64,000 bases of DNA from Oscillospiraceae bacterium. GTDB taxonomy: Bacteria; Bacillota; Clostridia; Oscillospirales; Oscillospiraceae. Positions 1 through 10,236 of the stretch are shown here, in pieces (position 1 is the stretch's first letter; each line of letters starts with the position of its first letter). The translations under genes and the position numbers were made by a program. The notes under the pieces are model-generated. The model was given only the letters and a program-made list of their open reading frames with translations, was not told where the DNA came from and did no database searches. The DNA is taken from assembly GCA_017540645.1 (NCBI GenBank), contig JAFYAQ010000027.1:112852-176851 (forward strand), read 5' to 3'.

Positions 1-1761
1 CGCGAAGATGTAGGGCACGATGAAGGCGGCGATGGCCAGCTTTGTGGCGTTCACGCCGGTTTTCATGGGGTTGGATTTGGCGATGGCGCTGCCTGCGTAG
101 GCGGCCAGGGCCACCGGCGGGGTGATATCCGCCACGATGCCGAAGTAAAAGACGAAGAAGTGGGCCGCCACCCGGGGGATGCCCAGGGTGATCAGGATCG
201 GCGCGCAGGTGGAGGCCATGATGCAGTAGTTGGCCGTGGTGGGAACGCCCATGCCCAGCACGATGCAGCAGAGCATGGTCAAAAACAGGGCGATGAGAGT
301 GGCCAGGAAGGGGGAGGAGATCCTGGACGAAACCGCGATGACCCCGTTGATCAGGTTGCTGGCAAGACCGGTGACGGTGATGCAGCCGGCGATGATCCCG
401 GCGATGGAGCAGGCCACCGCCACGGTGATGCAGCTCCGGCCTCCGGCCTCCAGGGAGTTGAACAGCAGATCCCAAACCCGTTTGCCGATGCACAGCCCCG
501 GCTTCTTTCCGGAGGAGGCGGCGTCGGCACGGCCCTCGATGAACAGGCCGGGCAGGCTGACCAGGATGGACACAAGGATGGCGATGGAGGCGCTCCACTG
601 GAGAGAGCGGATGTTCCCGGCCACCAGCCAGATCAGCAGCACCAGGGGGAGCAGCAGGTAGATCCGGCGGATCAGCAGCCGGAAGACCGGCAGTTCGCTC
701 CGGGGCACGCCCTCCAGACCCAGCTTTCTGGCCTCCAGGTGGACGCTCATGAAGATGCCGGCAAAGTAGAGCACGGCGGGGAGGATGGCCCAGAGGGCCA
801 CCTGGCCGTAGCGCTCATTCATGTACTCCGCCATCAGGAAGGCGGCCGCGCCCATGATGGGGGGCATGATCTGTCCTCCGGTAGAGGCCGCGGCCTCCAC
901 GGCGGCGGCGAATTCCGGCTTGTAGCCGGTCTTTTTCATCATGGGGATGGTGACGGAGCCGGTGGTGACGGTGTTGCCCACCGAGGAGCCGGAGACCATG
1001 CCGCACAGAGCGGAGGAGATCACCGCCACCTTGGCCGGTCCGCCGGAGGAAGCGCCGGCGGCGCAGTTGGCCAGGTCGATGAAAAAGGCGGAGATGCCGG
1101 TGCGCTCCAGGAAGGCGCCGAAGATGATGAACACGGCGATGAATTTCAGGCAGACCTGGACGGGCGTGGCCATCACGCCGCTGGTGCCGTAAAACAGGGT
1201 GTGGATGACCCGCGCCAGCACCCGGGAAAAGCTGGCGTCCGGGGAGGAGAGCAGGCTGCAGAAGGTGTAGATCAGCAGTGCCCCCGCCACGCAGAGGATC
1301 GGGATGCCCACACAGCGCCGGCACAGCTCCGCCAGGGCCAGGATCCCGACAATGCCCATGACGATGTAAAACGGCGTCATTTTGGAGGCGCTGGTGACGG
1401 TCATGGCAAAGGTGCCGTAGTTGAAGCGGAAATACAGAAAGCTGAATGCCCCCAGAGCCATGATGAGAATGTCATACCAGGGGATGAAGTTGGGGCGCAC
1501 ATGGTGCTTGGCGGCGGGATAGGTGAGATAGCCCATGATGAGGATCAGGGCGAGAAAGGTAGAGAGCCGGACGGGGAGATCCGCCGTGGAGAAGAGCGTG
1601 GTGTAGATGCAATAGACGGAAAACACGCTCATCACATAATGGATCACCCTGGCGGGAGTGCCTTCCCATATGCGGGTCGCCGATTCCCTGTCATACTGGC
1701 GCATGATATCGTCTGCCGACAGCTCCGCTCCCTCCGGGATGTTTTTGCTCTGGCGTGACAT
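1..1761 (-). CDS. TRAP transporter fused 4TM/12TM permease (partial)
   Basis: Membrane component of a TRAP secondary transporter in which the small (DctQ-like) and large (DctM-like) subunits are fused; it takes up organic acids or similar solutes using an ion gradient together with the TAXI binding protein encoded just upstream. The minus strand reads open from ATG at 1761 to the window edge (587 codons) with no stop, so the C-terminus is missing. Many hydrophobic segments are visible, as are DctM-type stretches such as GGPAKVAVISSALCGMVSGSS and GMGVPTTANYC. A strong AGAAGGAGG lies 6 nt before the ATG. Family assignment is from sequence character; the substrate is not deducible. Confidence 0.93.
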   Translation of the reverse strand, partial: MSRQSKNIPEGAELSADDIMRQYDRESATRIWEGTPARVIHYVMSVFSVYCIYTTLFSTADLPVRLSTFLALILIMGYLTYPAAKHHVRPNFIPWYDILIMALGAFSFLYFRFNYGTFAMTVTSASKMTPFYIVMGIVGILALAELCRRCVGIPILCVAGALLIYTFCSLLSSPDASFSRVLARVIHTLFYGTSGVMATPVQVCLKFIAVFIIFGAFLERTGISAFFIDLANCAAGASSGGPAKVAVISSALCGMVSGSSVGNTVTTGSVTIPMMKKTGYKPEFAAAVEAAASTGGQIMPPIMGAAAFLMAEYMNERYGQVALWAILPAVLYFAGIFMSVHLEARKLGLEGVPRSELPVFRLLIRRIYLLLPLVLLIWLVAGNIRSLQWSASIAILVSILVSLPGLFIEGRADAASSGKKPGLCIGKRVWDLLFNSLEAGGRSCITVAVACSIAGIIAGCITVTGLASNLINGVIAVSSRISSPFLATLIALFLTMLCCIVLGMGVPTTANYCIMASTCAPILITLGIPRVAAHFFVFYFGIVADITPPVALAAYAGSAIAKSNPMKTGVNATKLAIAAFIVPYIFA

Positions 1762-1791
1762 GTTCTGCCTCCTTCTTAGACGGTGCTATGT

Positions 1792-1822
1792 GTTTTGCCC
1801 GCCCGAAGCGGGCGGGCAAAAC
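1792..1822 (-). promoter_or_regulatory. Intercistronic hairpin between TRAP binding protein and permease
   Basis: A perfect 14-bp inverted repeat (1792-1805 paired with 1809-1822, core GCCCGCCCG/CGGGCGGGC flanked by TTTT/AAAA) lies between the TAXI binding-protein gene and the permease gene. No U-run follows it on the minus strand, so it is more likely an mRNA-stabilising or partial-attenuation structure than a full terminator. Such an element would let the binding protein be made in excess over the permease. Confidence 0.7.
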
Positions 1823-1847
1823 GGGAAAATTGCTGGATTTCAGCGCA

Positions 1848-2831
1848 TCAATAGGTCCCGGCGGGGATCGTGTAGGCGCTGTAGAAGGGGCTGGAAGCCA
1901 GCAGCGAGTCGATGTGATCCTTGTCCAGGCTGACCAGGTACACATTGCCGGTGGCGGCCAGGTCCGTGATGGCATTGGTGGGGGCGCCCGCCACGATGAA
2001 GGCGGCGTCGATCTTGCCGTCCTTCAGGCTGTCGGCGCTGTCACCGAAGCTCTGGTACACGGGCTTGATGTCGGACTCGGTCATGCCGTAGGCCTCCAGC
2101 ACGTCCAGCGCGTTGAAGTACACGCCGGAGCCGATGGCGCCGATGGAGACGGTCTTGCCCTTGAGGTCCGCCACAGAGGCGATCTTGCCATTGGTGGTGA
2201 CGATCTGCACCTGCTCCATGTACAGGGCGGCGACCACGGAGAAGCCCTCCAGCTTCTCCTCAAAGAGGCGCTCGCCGTTGAAAGCGTAGCTCATGACGTC
2301 GGACTGGGCAAAGCCGAGCTGCACGTCGCCGGAGGTCAGATCCTCGATGTTGGCCTTGGAGCCGTTGGAGGTGACCGCGGTCACGTTGAAGCCGGCGTTG
2401 GCGGAGACAAAGTTGGCCAGAACGCTGCCGAAGGCGTAGTAGGTGCCGGTCTCGCCGCCGGTGCCGAAGGTGAGGTTGGCGGCCGTGCCGCTGCCGGCGC
2501 CCTCCTTCACGGGAACGGTGTAGCCCTTTTCGGCGAAGTACTGGGCCGCGCCGGGGTGATAGGGCACGCTGGTGACGGAGGCGGCAAAGTCAAGATTCAG
2601 CTCCGCACCCTTGCCGTGCTGCTGGGAGATGGCGTCGATGTTTTCGAAAATGTTGGAAACAAAGGCGTAGATCTGCTCCGTGGGCACGTCGTCCCGGGCG
2701 ATGACCACTGCGCCGACGGCGACCGTGTCGGTATCTACGGGGGTGTAGGCCGCCTCCTGCTTGCTCCCGCCGCAGGCGCACAGAGACAGCACAAGGGCAA
2801 GAGCCATGACGGTGACAAGGATTTTTTTCAT
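1848..2831 (-). CDS. TAXI family TRAP transporter solute-binding lipoprotein
   Basis: Extracytoplasmic solute receptor of a TRAP transporter (TAXI type), about 327 aa. The start at 2831 gives a typical lipoprotein signal: MKKILV, a hydrophobic core, then the lipobox LCAC with lipidated Cys near residue 20. An in-frame start 11 codons upstream would spoil the signal peptide. The mature protein has TAXI-like stretches, including GTGGETGTYYAFGSVLANFV near residues 120-140 and KGKTVSIGAIGSGVYFNA. It is transcribed with the fused permease downstream, separated by a hairpin. A consensus promoter and a palindrome precede it. The ligand is unknown; glutamate and C4-dicarboxylates are known for the family. 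Confidence 0.92.
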   Translation of the reverse strand: MKKILVTVMALALVLSLCACGGSKQEAAYTPVDTDTVAVGAVVIARDDVPTEQIYAFVSNIFENIDAISQQHGKGAELNLDFAASVTSVPYHPGAAQYFAEKGYTVPVKEGAGSGTAANLTFGTGGETGTYYAFGSVLANFVSANAGFNVTAVTSNGSKANIEDLTSGDVQLGFAQSDVMSYAFNGERLFEEKLEGFSVVAALYMEQVQIVTTNGKIASVADLKGKTVSIGAIGSGVYFNALDVLEAYGMTESDIKPVYQSFGDSADSLKDGKIDAAFIVAGAPTNAITDLAATGNVYLVSLDKDHIDSLLASSPFYSAYTIPAGTY

Positions 2832-2848
2832 TTTTTGTCCCTCCCGAT

Positions 2849-2864
2849 TTGGATAATAATCCAA
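2849..2864. promoter_or_regulatory. Candidate operator palindrome upstream of the TRAP operon
   Basis: TTGGAT-AATA-ATCCAA is a perfect 6+6 palindrome lying between the -10 box and the ribosome-binding site, within the first tens of bases of the transcript. A repressor bound there would block early elongation. No regulator gene is adjacent inside the window. Confidence 0.45.
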
Positions 2865-2877
2865 AAATGATGGACAA

Positions 2878-2907
2878 ATTATACCATGAATCCAGAGGAA
2901 ACGTCAA
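2878..2907 (-). promoter_or_regulatory. Sigma-A type promoter of the TRAP operon
   Basis: On the minus strand TTGACG (2907-2902) is followed after 18 nt by a perfect TATAAT (2883-2878), about 45 nt before the start codon at 2831. It is one of the best consensus promoters in the window. Confidence 0.75.
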
Positions 2908-3001
2908 TAAAAAAATACGCCCGCTCCGACGCCCCGCCGGCGATCCGGTCCGCCGCCTGGGCAGCAAGCCTATGGATTTGAGGCACAGGCCGGTCCCTGG
3001 A

Positions 3002-3036
3002 CAAAAAAGCTTCCCCGTCCCTTGCGGGACGGGGAA
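3002..3036 (-). terminator. Rho-independent terminator of the LRR lipoprotein gene
   Basis: An 11-bp stem (3026-3036 with 3011-3021, GGGACGGGGAA/TTCCCCGTCCC) with a 4-nt loop is followed on the minus strand by GCTTTTTTG. It begins 10 nt after the stop codon at 3046. Confidence 0.85.
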
Positions 3037-3045
3037 AAGAAAACC

Positions 3046-4791
3046 TCAGGATTCGTAGTAGACGGTCAAATCGGAGGGAAGGGCATCCTCGCCGACAGAG
3101 ACGCGCTCCCACTGCTCCTGTGTTCCGGCGTATTGGAAGGTCACAAGATCATAGCAGAGGGAAAAAGCATCCTCTCCGATGTTCTGCAGGCTCACCGGAA
3201 CCCTTGCGGAAATCAGACGCCAGCAGCCGGTAAAAGCGTTGTTCTCAATGCTGGTCACACCCTCCGGGATGGTGATGCGCTTGAGATCTCGGCAGCGGTA
3301 AAAAGCATGAGAAGCGATGCTTGTCGTGCCCTCCGGTATCGTTTGATTATCCCCCGGTCTTCCGGCGGGAAAAACGAGCAGCTGCGTCTGGTCCTTGCTG
3401 TAAAGCATGCCGTCCACCGAGGAATACTGGGGATTGGCGCTGTCCACGGTGATATCCCTTAAGATCGGCTTGTTGAACTTCAAGGAGGCCGCATAGTCGT
3501 ACTGCGTTGCCGTGGGGAAAGCATCGACCCCGATGCTCGTCACACTGGCCGGTATGGTCAGGCGCGACAGAGCAAAAGAGGTGAACATAGCCCGGTCACC
3601 GATACGGGTCACGCCCTCCGGGATCGAATAATCTCCCGTTTTGCTGTTCGGATAAGCGATCAGTTCTGTCTGGTCCTTGTTGAAGAGCACACCGTCAAGA
3701 GAAGAATAGGACGGGTTGTCGCCGGCTACAGAGAACTCCTCCAGACAGGGGAGGTCAAAGGCGTATTCTCCGATGTTTGTCACACTGGCGGGAATGTCGA
3801 TTTTTGTAACAGCATACCAAAGGATAAAATGCGTCGTAAATGCGTAGTCACAGATCGTTGTTACGCCCTCCGGAATGGAGTAGGTCGGGCTCTTCCTGCC
3901 GATGGGGAAAGAGATCATCTGGGTACCATCCGCACTGAAGAGAACGCCGTCCACCGTGGAAAAATACGGGCTGGCGTCAACGCTGAACTCCTTCAGACGG
4001 GGACATTCCCCGAAGGCGGCGTCGCCGATGCTCTCCACGCTGTCGGGGATATGGAAGCTCGCCAGGTTGTCGCAATCGTTAAATGCTCCTTCTCCGATCT
4101 CCGTTACCGTATCCGGAAGGCTGATGCTGGTCAAATGGTCGCATTCGGAAAAGGCATAGTCCCCGATGACCTTCACGCCCTCGGGAATGCTGAGGACGGT
4201 TGGGCTGCTGTAGTAATAAACGTATCTTCCTATGGTTTCCAGGCTCGCCGGGATATGGATCTCCCTCAGGAACTGGCAGCCGGCAAAGGCAAAGTCCCCG
4301 ATGTCCGTCACGCTGTCCGGGATGTTGAGATCCGCCAGACGGGTGCTCCAGGCAAAAGCGCTGTCTCCGATGCTTGTTATGCTCTCCGGGAGGCTGACAG
4401 AGTTCAGAGGGATGTGCCGCTCGAAAGCGCCGTCTCCGATGCCGGTCACCGGCTTTCCCTCGATGGTCTCGGGGACCGTTACGGAAGTGGCCTTCTCATC
4501 ACAGCCTGTGATGATCACGTGATCGCTGTACACCTCATAGGACAGCCCGTCCTCCGTTGTCCCGGGGTAGGGAGTGGGAGTGGGGGCCGGGGTGGCGGTG
4601 GGGGCCGGGGTGGGCTCCTGCTCGGGGGCGTTTTCCTCGGCCTCCTGTGTCTGGGCGGCTGCCGCGGGCTCCTGGGGCTGGACGGCCGCTGCGGGCTCCT
4701 GGGGCTGGGCAGCTTCCGGCGCGCTGCTACCGCAGCCGGAAACCGTCAGCACGGTCATAAGCGAAAGAAAAAGAGCAATCGCTTTCTTCAT
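3046..4791 (-). CDS. BspA-like leucine-rich-repeat surface lipoprotein
   Basis: Secreted, lipid-anchored protein of 581 aa. The ATG at 4791 is preceded by AAGGAGGT and gives a signal peptide with lipobox VSGC (Cys near residue 20). A tether rich in Pro, Ala, Gln and Thr follows, with PQEPAAA and PTPAPTATP repeats (about residues 25-75). The rest is a run of about 23-residue LRR_5/BspA repeats of the form IPxSVTxIGxxAFxxC. Some units are interrupted by a second recurring motif, YSSxDGVLFxxDxTxLIxYP. Family members mediate adhesion or protein binding at the cell surface. It is monocistronic, with its own promoter and terminator. Base composition is lower in GC than the neighbouring miaB and mutS. 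Confidence 0.9.
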   Translation of the reverse strand: MKKAIALFLSLMTVLTVSGCGSSAPEAAQPQEPAAAVQPQEPAAAAQTQEAEENAPEQEPTPAPTATPAPTPTPYPGTTEDGLSYEVYSDHVIITGCDEKATSVTVPETIEGKPVTGIGDGAFERHIPLNSVSLPESITSIGDSAFAWSTRLADLNIPDSVTDIGDFAFAGCQFLREIHIPASLETIGRYVYYYSSPTVLSIPEGVKVIGDYAFSECDHLTSISLPDTVTEIGEGAFNDCDNLASFHIPDSVESIGDAAFGECPRLKEFSVDASPYFSTVDGVLFSADGTQMISFPIGRKSPTYSIPEGVTTICDYAFTTHFILWYAVTKIDIPASVTNIGEYAFDLPCLEEFSVAGDNPSYSSLDGVLFNKDQTELIAYPNSKTGDYSIPEGVTRIGDRAMFTSFALSRLTIPASVTSIGVDAFPTATQYDYAASLKFNKPILRDITVDSANPQYSSVDGMLYSKDQTQLLVFPAGRPGDNQTIPEGTTSIASHAFYRCRDLKRITIPEGVTSIENNAFTGCWRLISARVPVSLQNIGEDAFSLCYDLVTFQYAGTQEQWERVSVGEDALPSDLTVYYES

Positions 4792-4841
4792 CTCTGGTAC
4801 CTCCTTTTTTCGGACCGGAATAAAGTAAGAAAACATCATAA

Positions 4842-4869
4842 TATTACTGTGAAAAGCGCGGCAAGTCAA
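4842..4869 (-). promoter_or_regulatory. Promoter of the LRR lipoprotein gene
   Basis: On the minus strand TTGACT (4869-4864), a 16-nt spacer and TAATAT (4847-4842) lie about 50 nt before the start codon. Confidence 0.6.
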
Positions 4870-5000
4870 CAATCCTTTGAAATAAATGCGGGCTTGTGCA
4901 GGAAAAAGGCCGGAGCCGGTACCGATCCCCCGGAAGACTGCGGGTATAACGGGTATAAGATGCCCCGATCCCGTCGGAATGCCGCCCGGACGGAATCTTA

Positions 5001-5029
5001 TTGAAAAAAACCTTTTCCGATGGTAAAAT
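5001..5029 (+). promoter_or_regulatory. Promoter of miaB
   Basis: TTGAAA (5001-5006), a 17-nt spacer and TAAAAT (5024-5029) lie 36 nt before the miaB ATG in an AT-rich stretch. Confidence 0.65.
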
Positions 5030-5065
5030 ATATAAAATACAAGTATTTTCGAGCGAGGTCATACC

Positions 5066-6484
5066 ATGGCATATGAGAGACAGGAGCTGAGCGCCGCCGC
5101 GGCGGAGGAGCAGCGGGAGATCTGCGCGCGCATCAACGCGGTGCTGGGGCCGGGGGAGAGGTACGCCCTGGTGGACACCTACGGCTGCCAGCAGAACGAA
5201 TCGGACAGCGAGATCCTCCGGGGCTACCTGGCCGCCATGGGCTATTCCTTCACCGAAGAGGAGGAGCGGGCCGACGTGGTGGTGGTGAACACCTGCGCCG
5301 TGCGGGAGCACGCCCAGATGCGGGTGTTCGGCAACGTGGGCGCCCTGAGCGCCCAGAAGCGGGAGCATCCGGAGAAGATCGTGGTGCTGTGCGGCTGCAT
5401 GGCCCAGAGCCCGGAGATCCGGGAGAAGGTGAAGCGCTCCTACCGGGTGGTGGATCTGTGCTTCGGCACCAACGAGCTGTGGCGCTTCCCGGCGCTGTTT
5501 GAAAAGACCCTGGAGGTCCACGGCCTGCCGGGAAACCGGGGCCGGGTGTTCGAGGCCACAGACGAGGCTCTGGTGGCCGAGGGACTGCCCCGGCAGCGGG
5601 ACGGCAAGGTGAAGGCCTGGCTCTCCATCATGAACGGCTGCAACAACTTCTGCAGCTACTGCATCGTGCCCTACGTCCGGGGCCGGGAGCGGTCCCGGCG
5701 CAGCGAGGAGATCGCGGCCGAGGCTGAGAGCCTGGTCCTGGCCGGGTATAAGGACATCACCCTGTTGGGCCAGAACGTGAACTCCTACGGCCGGGGGCTG
5801 GAGGGGGAGCTGAACTTCGCCGGGCTGCTGCGGAAGATCAACGCCATCGACGGGGATTTTCGCATCCGCTTCATGACCAGTCACCCCAAGGACGCCACGG
5901 AGGAGCTGTTCACGGCCATGGCGGAATGCGAGAAGGTGGCCCCCCATCTGCATCTGCCCCTCCAGTCCGGCAGCGACCGGATCCTGAAGGCCATGAACCG
6001 GGGCTACACCGCTGAGAGCTATCTTAAAAAAACGGAGCTGGCGAGAAAGCTCATTCCCGGTCTGGTGCTGACCACGGACATCATCGTGGGCTTCCCCGGG
6101 GAGACGGAGGAGGACTTTCTGGACACCCTCCGGCTCACCGAGACCGTGGGCTATGACTCCATGTTCACTTTCATTTACTCCCCCCGCCCCGGCACTCCGG
6201 CGGCGTCCTGGGAGAACGGAGCCTCCCGGGAGGAGATCCAAAACCGCTTTGACCGTTTGCTCAAGAGCGCCAACGCCCAGGCCGCGGCCATCCACAAGGC
6301 CCAGGAGGGGAAGACCCTCCGGGTGCTGATCGACGCCACCAACAAGGGGGAGTACACTCTGTCCTCCCGCAGCGCGGGCGGACGGCTGGTCCACCTGCGG
6401 GGAGACGCCTCCCTGCTGGGCCGATGGGCTCAGGTCAAAATCACCGGCAGCAACACCTTTGCCCTGTTCGGAGAAATCATTTAG
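5066..6484 (+). CDS. miaB: tRNA-2-methylthio-N6-dimethylallyladenosine synthase
   Basis: Radical-SAM methylthiotransferase that adds the 2-methylthio group to i6A37 of tRNAs reading UNN codons; 472 aa, full length. The N-terminal UPF0004 domain carries the auxiliary-cluster cysteines C41, C77 and C111 (contexts YGCQQNESD, NTCAVRE, CGCMAQ). The radical-SAM cluster is C192-x3-C196-x2-C199 (CNNFCSYC). A C-terminal TRAM-like domain starts near residue 400. In Clostridia miaB is commonly followed by mutS; here a repeat element and a sugar-isomerase gene lie between the two. Confidence 0.97.
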   Translation: MAYERQELSAAAAEEQREICARINAVLGPGERYALVDTYGCQQNESDSEILRGYLAAMGYSFTEEEERADVVVVNTCAVREHAQMRVFGNVGALSAQKREHPEKIVVLCGCMAQSPEIREKVKRSYRVVDLCFGTNELWRFPALFEKTLEVHGLPGNRGRVFEATDEALVAEGLPRQRDGKVKAWLSIMNGCNNFCSYCIVPYVRGRERSRRSEEIAAEAESLVLAGYKDITLLGQNVNSYGRGLEGELNFAGLLRKINAIDGDFRIRFMTSHPKDATEELFTAMAECEKVAPHLHLPLQSGSDRILKAMNRGYTAESYLKKTELARKLIPGLVLTTDIIVGFPGETEEDFLDTLRLTETVGYDSMFTFIYSPRPGTPAASWENGASREEIQNRFDRLLKSANAQAAAIHKAQEGKTLRVLIDATNKGEYTLSSRSAGGRLVHLRGDASLLGRWAQVKITGSNTFALFGEII

Positions 6485-6485
6485 T

Positions 6486-6626
6486 CCATGGCGAAACGAG
6501 TTTCGCCATGGAGAAACTCGCGCTTATCGCACCCGGCGCACGGGAGACGCGCCGAGTTTGGTCGGCGCGAGGCCTCGCTTTGCTCGGCTCAGGGTGTTTT
6601 TGAGGCGGCAAAGCTGCCTCAAAAAC
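6486..6626. repeat. Structured intergenic repeat, copy A
   Basis: This gap holds stacked inverted repeats: a 12+12 arm palindrome (6486-6497/6500-6511, apex GAAACGAGTTTC), an 8-bp hairpin (6548-6555/6562-6569, CGCGCCGA/TCGGCGCG), and an 11-bp hairpin (6596-6606/6616-6626, GTTTTTGAGGC/GCCTCAAAAAC). The block AGAAACTCGCGCTTATCGCAC next to the first palindrome recurs with one change, inverted, near 57401-57429. The last hairpin has no 3' U-run, so it is not a classical terminator. See copy B at 57340-57455. Confidence 0.75.
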
Positions 6627-6665
6627 AAGTTTATGCAGAGAGATCATCTATAGGGAGGTAGGACC

Positions 6666-7481
6666 GTGATCCGTACCAGTGCCATCATTGCCGACGGGAC
6701 CTTTCCCTGCATCACCGCCGTTTTGCAGGGCAGCGCGGAGGAGTGCTTCCGAAAGACCCGGGAGGCGGGCTATGACTGCGTCCAGCTCACCATGCGGGAC
6801 GTGAGCGATTACCCTCTGGAAGAATGCCGGGCGCTGATGGAGAAATATTCCCTCTCCCTGTCCGCCATCGCCACCGGCCAGGTCTATCTGGCGGACGGGC
6901 TGAGCATGGGCGCGGGAGATGAGGGCGTTCGCGCCGCCTGCGTGGAGCGGCTGTGCCGCATCGCGGACTATTCCGCCGCCCTGGGAGCGCCTGCCCTGGT
7001 GATCGGCGCGGTGCGGGGCCGCTTTACCGACGCCGCCTCCCCGGAGGAGTACCGGCGGCAGCTGGATCGGAGCATGGGGGAGCTGCTGGATTGCTGCGAG
7101 AGGCTGGACGTGCCGGTGATCCTGGAATCCTTCAATCACCTGGACTCGGACCTGTGCAACCACCCGGAGGAGACGCTGCGCTATGTGCGCTCCTTCCGAA
7201 GCAGCGTTTTCCACATGTATCTGGACACCATGCACCTTTTCGTGGAGGGCCTGGATATCCCGGAGATGATCCGGCGCTACGGGAAGGACGCCTGGTCCAT
7301 CGACATCGCCGGGGAAGACCGGATCTCCCCCGTGCTCTCCCGGCTGGATTGGCCGGCCATCGTCCGGGCCATCCGGGCCTCCGGTTTTGACGGGACGCTG
7401 ACCTTTGAGCTTCGGCCCGCCCCTCCGGAGGACTCCGCCGGGAGATCCCTGGCATACATCAAGACCCTGCTGCAGGAGTAA
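6666..7481 (+). CDS. Sugar phosphate isomerase/epimerase (TIM barrel)
   Basis: A 271-aa protein of the xylose-isomerase-like TIM-barrel superfamily (AP_endonuc_2). The GTG at 6666 is fixed by GGGAGG 7 nt upstream. Likely metal/active-site residues are E154 (ILESFNH), D187 and H190 (YLDTMH) and E248 (FELRP). The usual HxHxxD segment reads SIDIAGEDR here, so one ligand may differ. Homologues interconvert free sugars or inositols (IolE/IolI-like, tagatose or psicose epimerases), but no specific substrate can be read. It sits 33 nt before mutS and probably shares its transcript, although the functions look unrelated. Confidence 0.85.
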   Translation: MIRTSAIIADGTFPCITAVLQGSAEECFRKTREAGYDCVQLTMRDVSDYPLEECRALMEKYSLSLSAIATGQVYLADGLSMGAGDEGVRAACVERLCRIADYSAALGAPALVIGAVRGRFTDAASPEEYRRQLDRSMGELLDCCERLDVPVILESFNHLDSDLCNHPEETLRYVRSFRSSVFHMYLDTMHLFVEGLDIPEMIRRYGKDAWSIDIAGEDRISPVLSRLDWPAIVRAIRASGFDGTLTFELRPAPPEDSAGRSLAYIKTLLQE

Positions 7482-7514
7482 AGTTCAAGAGAGAAAGAAA
7501 AGGAAGTAACTGCC

Positions 7515-10112
<2,598 letters not shown>

Positions 10113-10141
10113 ACCCCGGCCGGGGCCGGACGCCGGCGCTA

Positions 10142-10170
10142 TTGCTTTTGACCGGGGCATGGTGTAAAAT
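10142..10170 (+). promoter_or_regulatory. Possible promoter of the flippase gene
   Basis: TTGCTT (10142-10147), 17 nt and TAAAAT (10165-10170) lie in the 124-nt gap after mutS. The -35 box is weak. Confidence 0.4.
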
Positions 10171-10236
10171 ACCACAGTCTCGCATAAACTCTACTCGAGG
10201 CAACGCCTTTGTGTGATCATCGGGGAGGAACCGTCC

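Noticed and set aside
160..1758. Open plus-strand frame over the TRAP permease (about 532 codons)
   Set aside because: The product is rich in Gly, Asp and His and resembles nothing. The minus strand encodes a continuous multi-span TRAP permease that runs off the window edge.
6596..6626. Hairpin after miaB as a simple rho-independent terminator
   Set aside because: The T-run is in the 5' arm and the 3' arm ends in A's, so no U-run follows the stem. It is treated as part of the repeat element.
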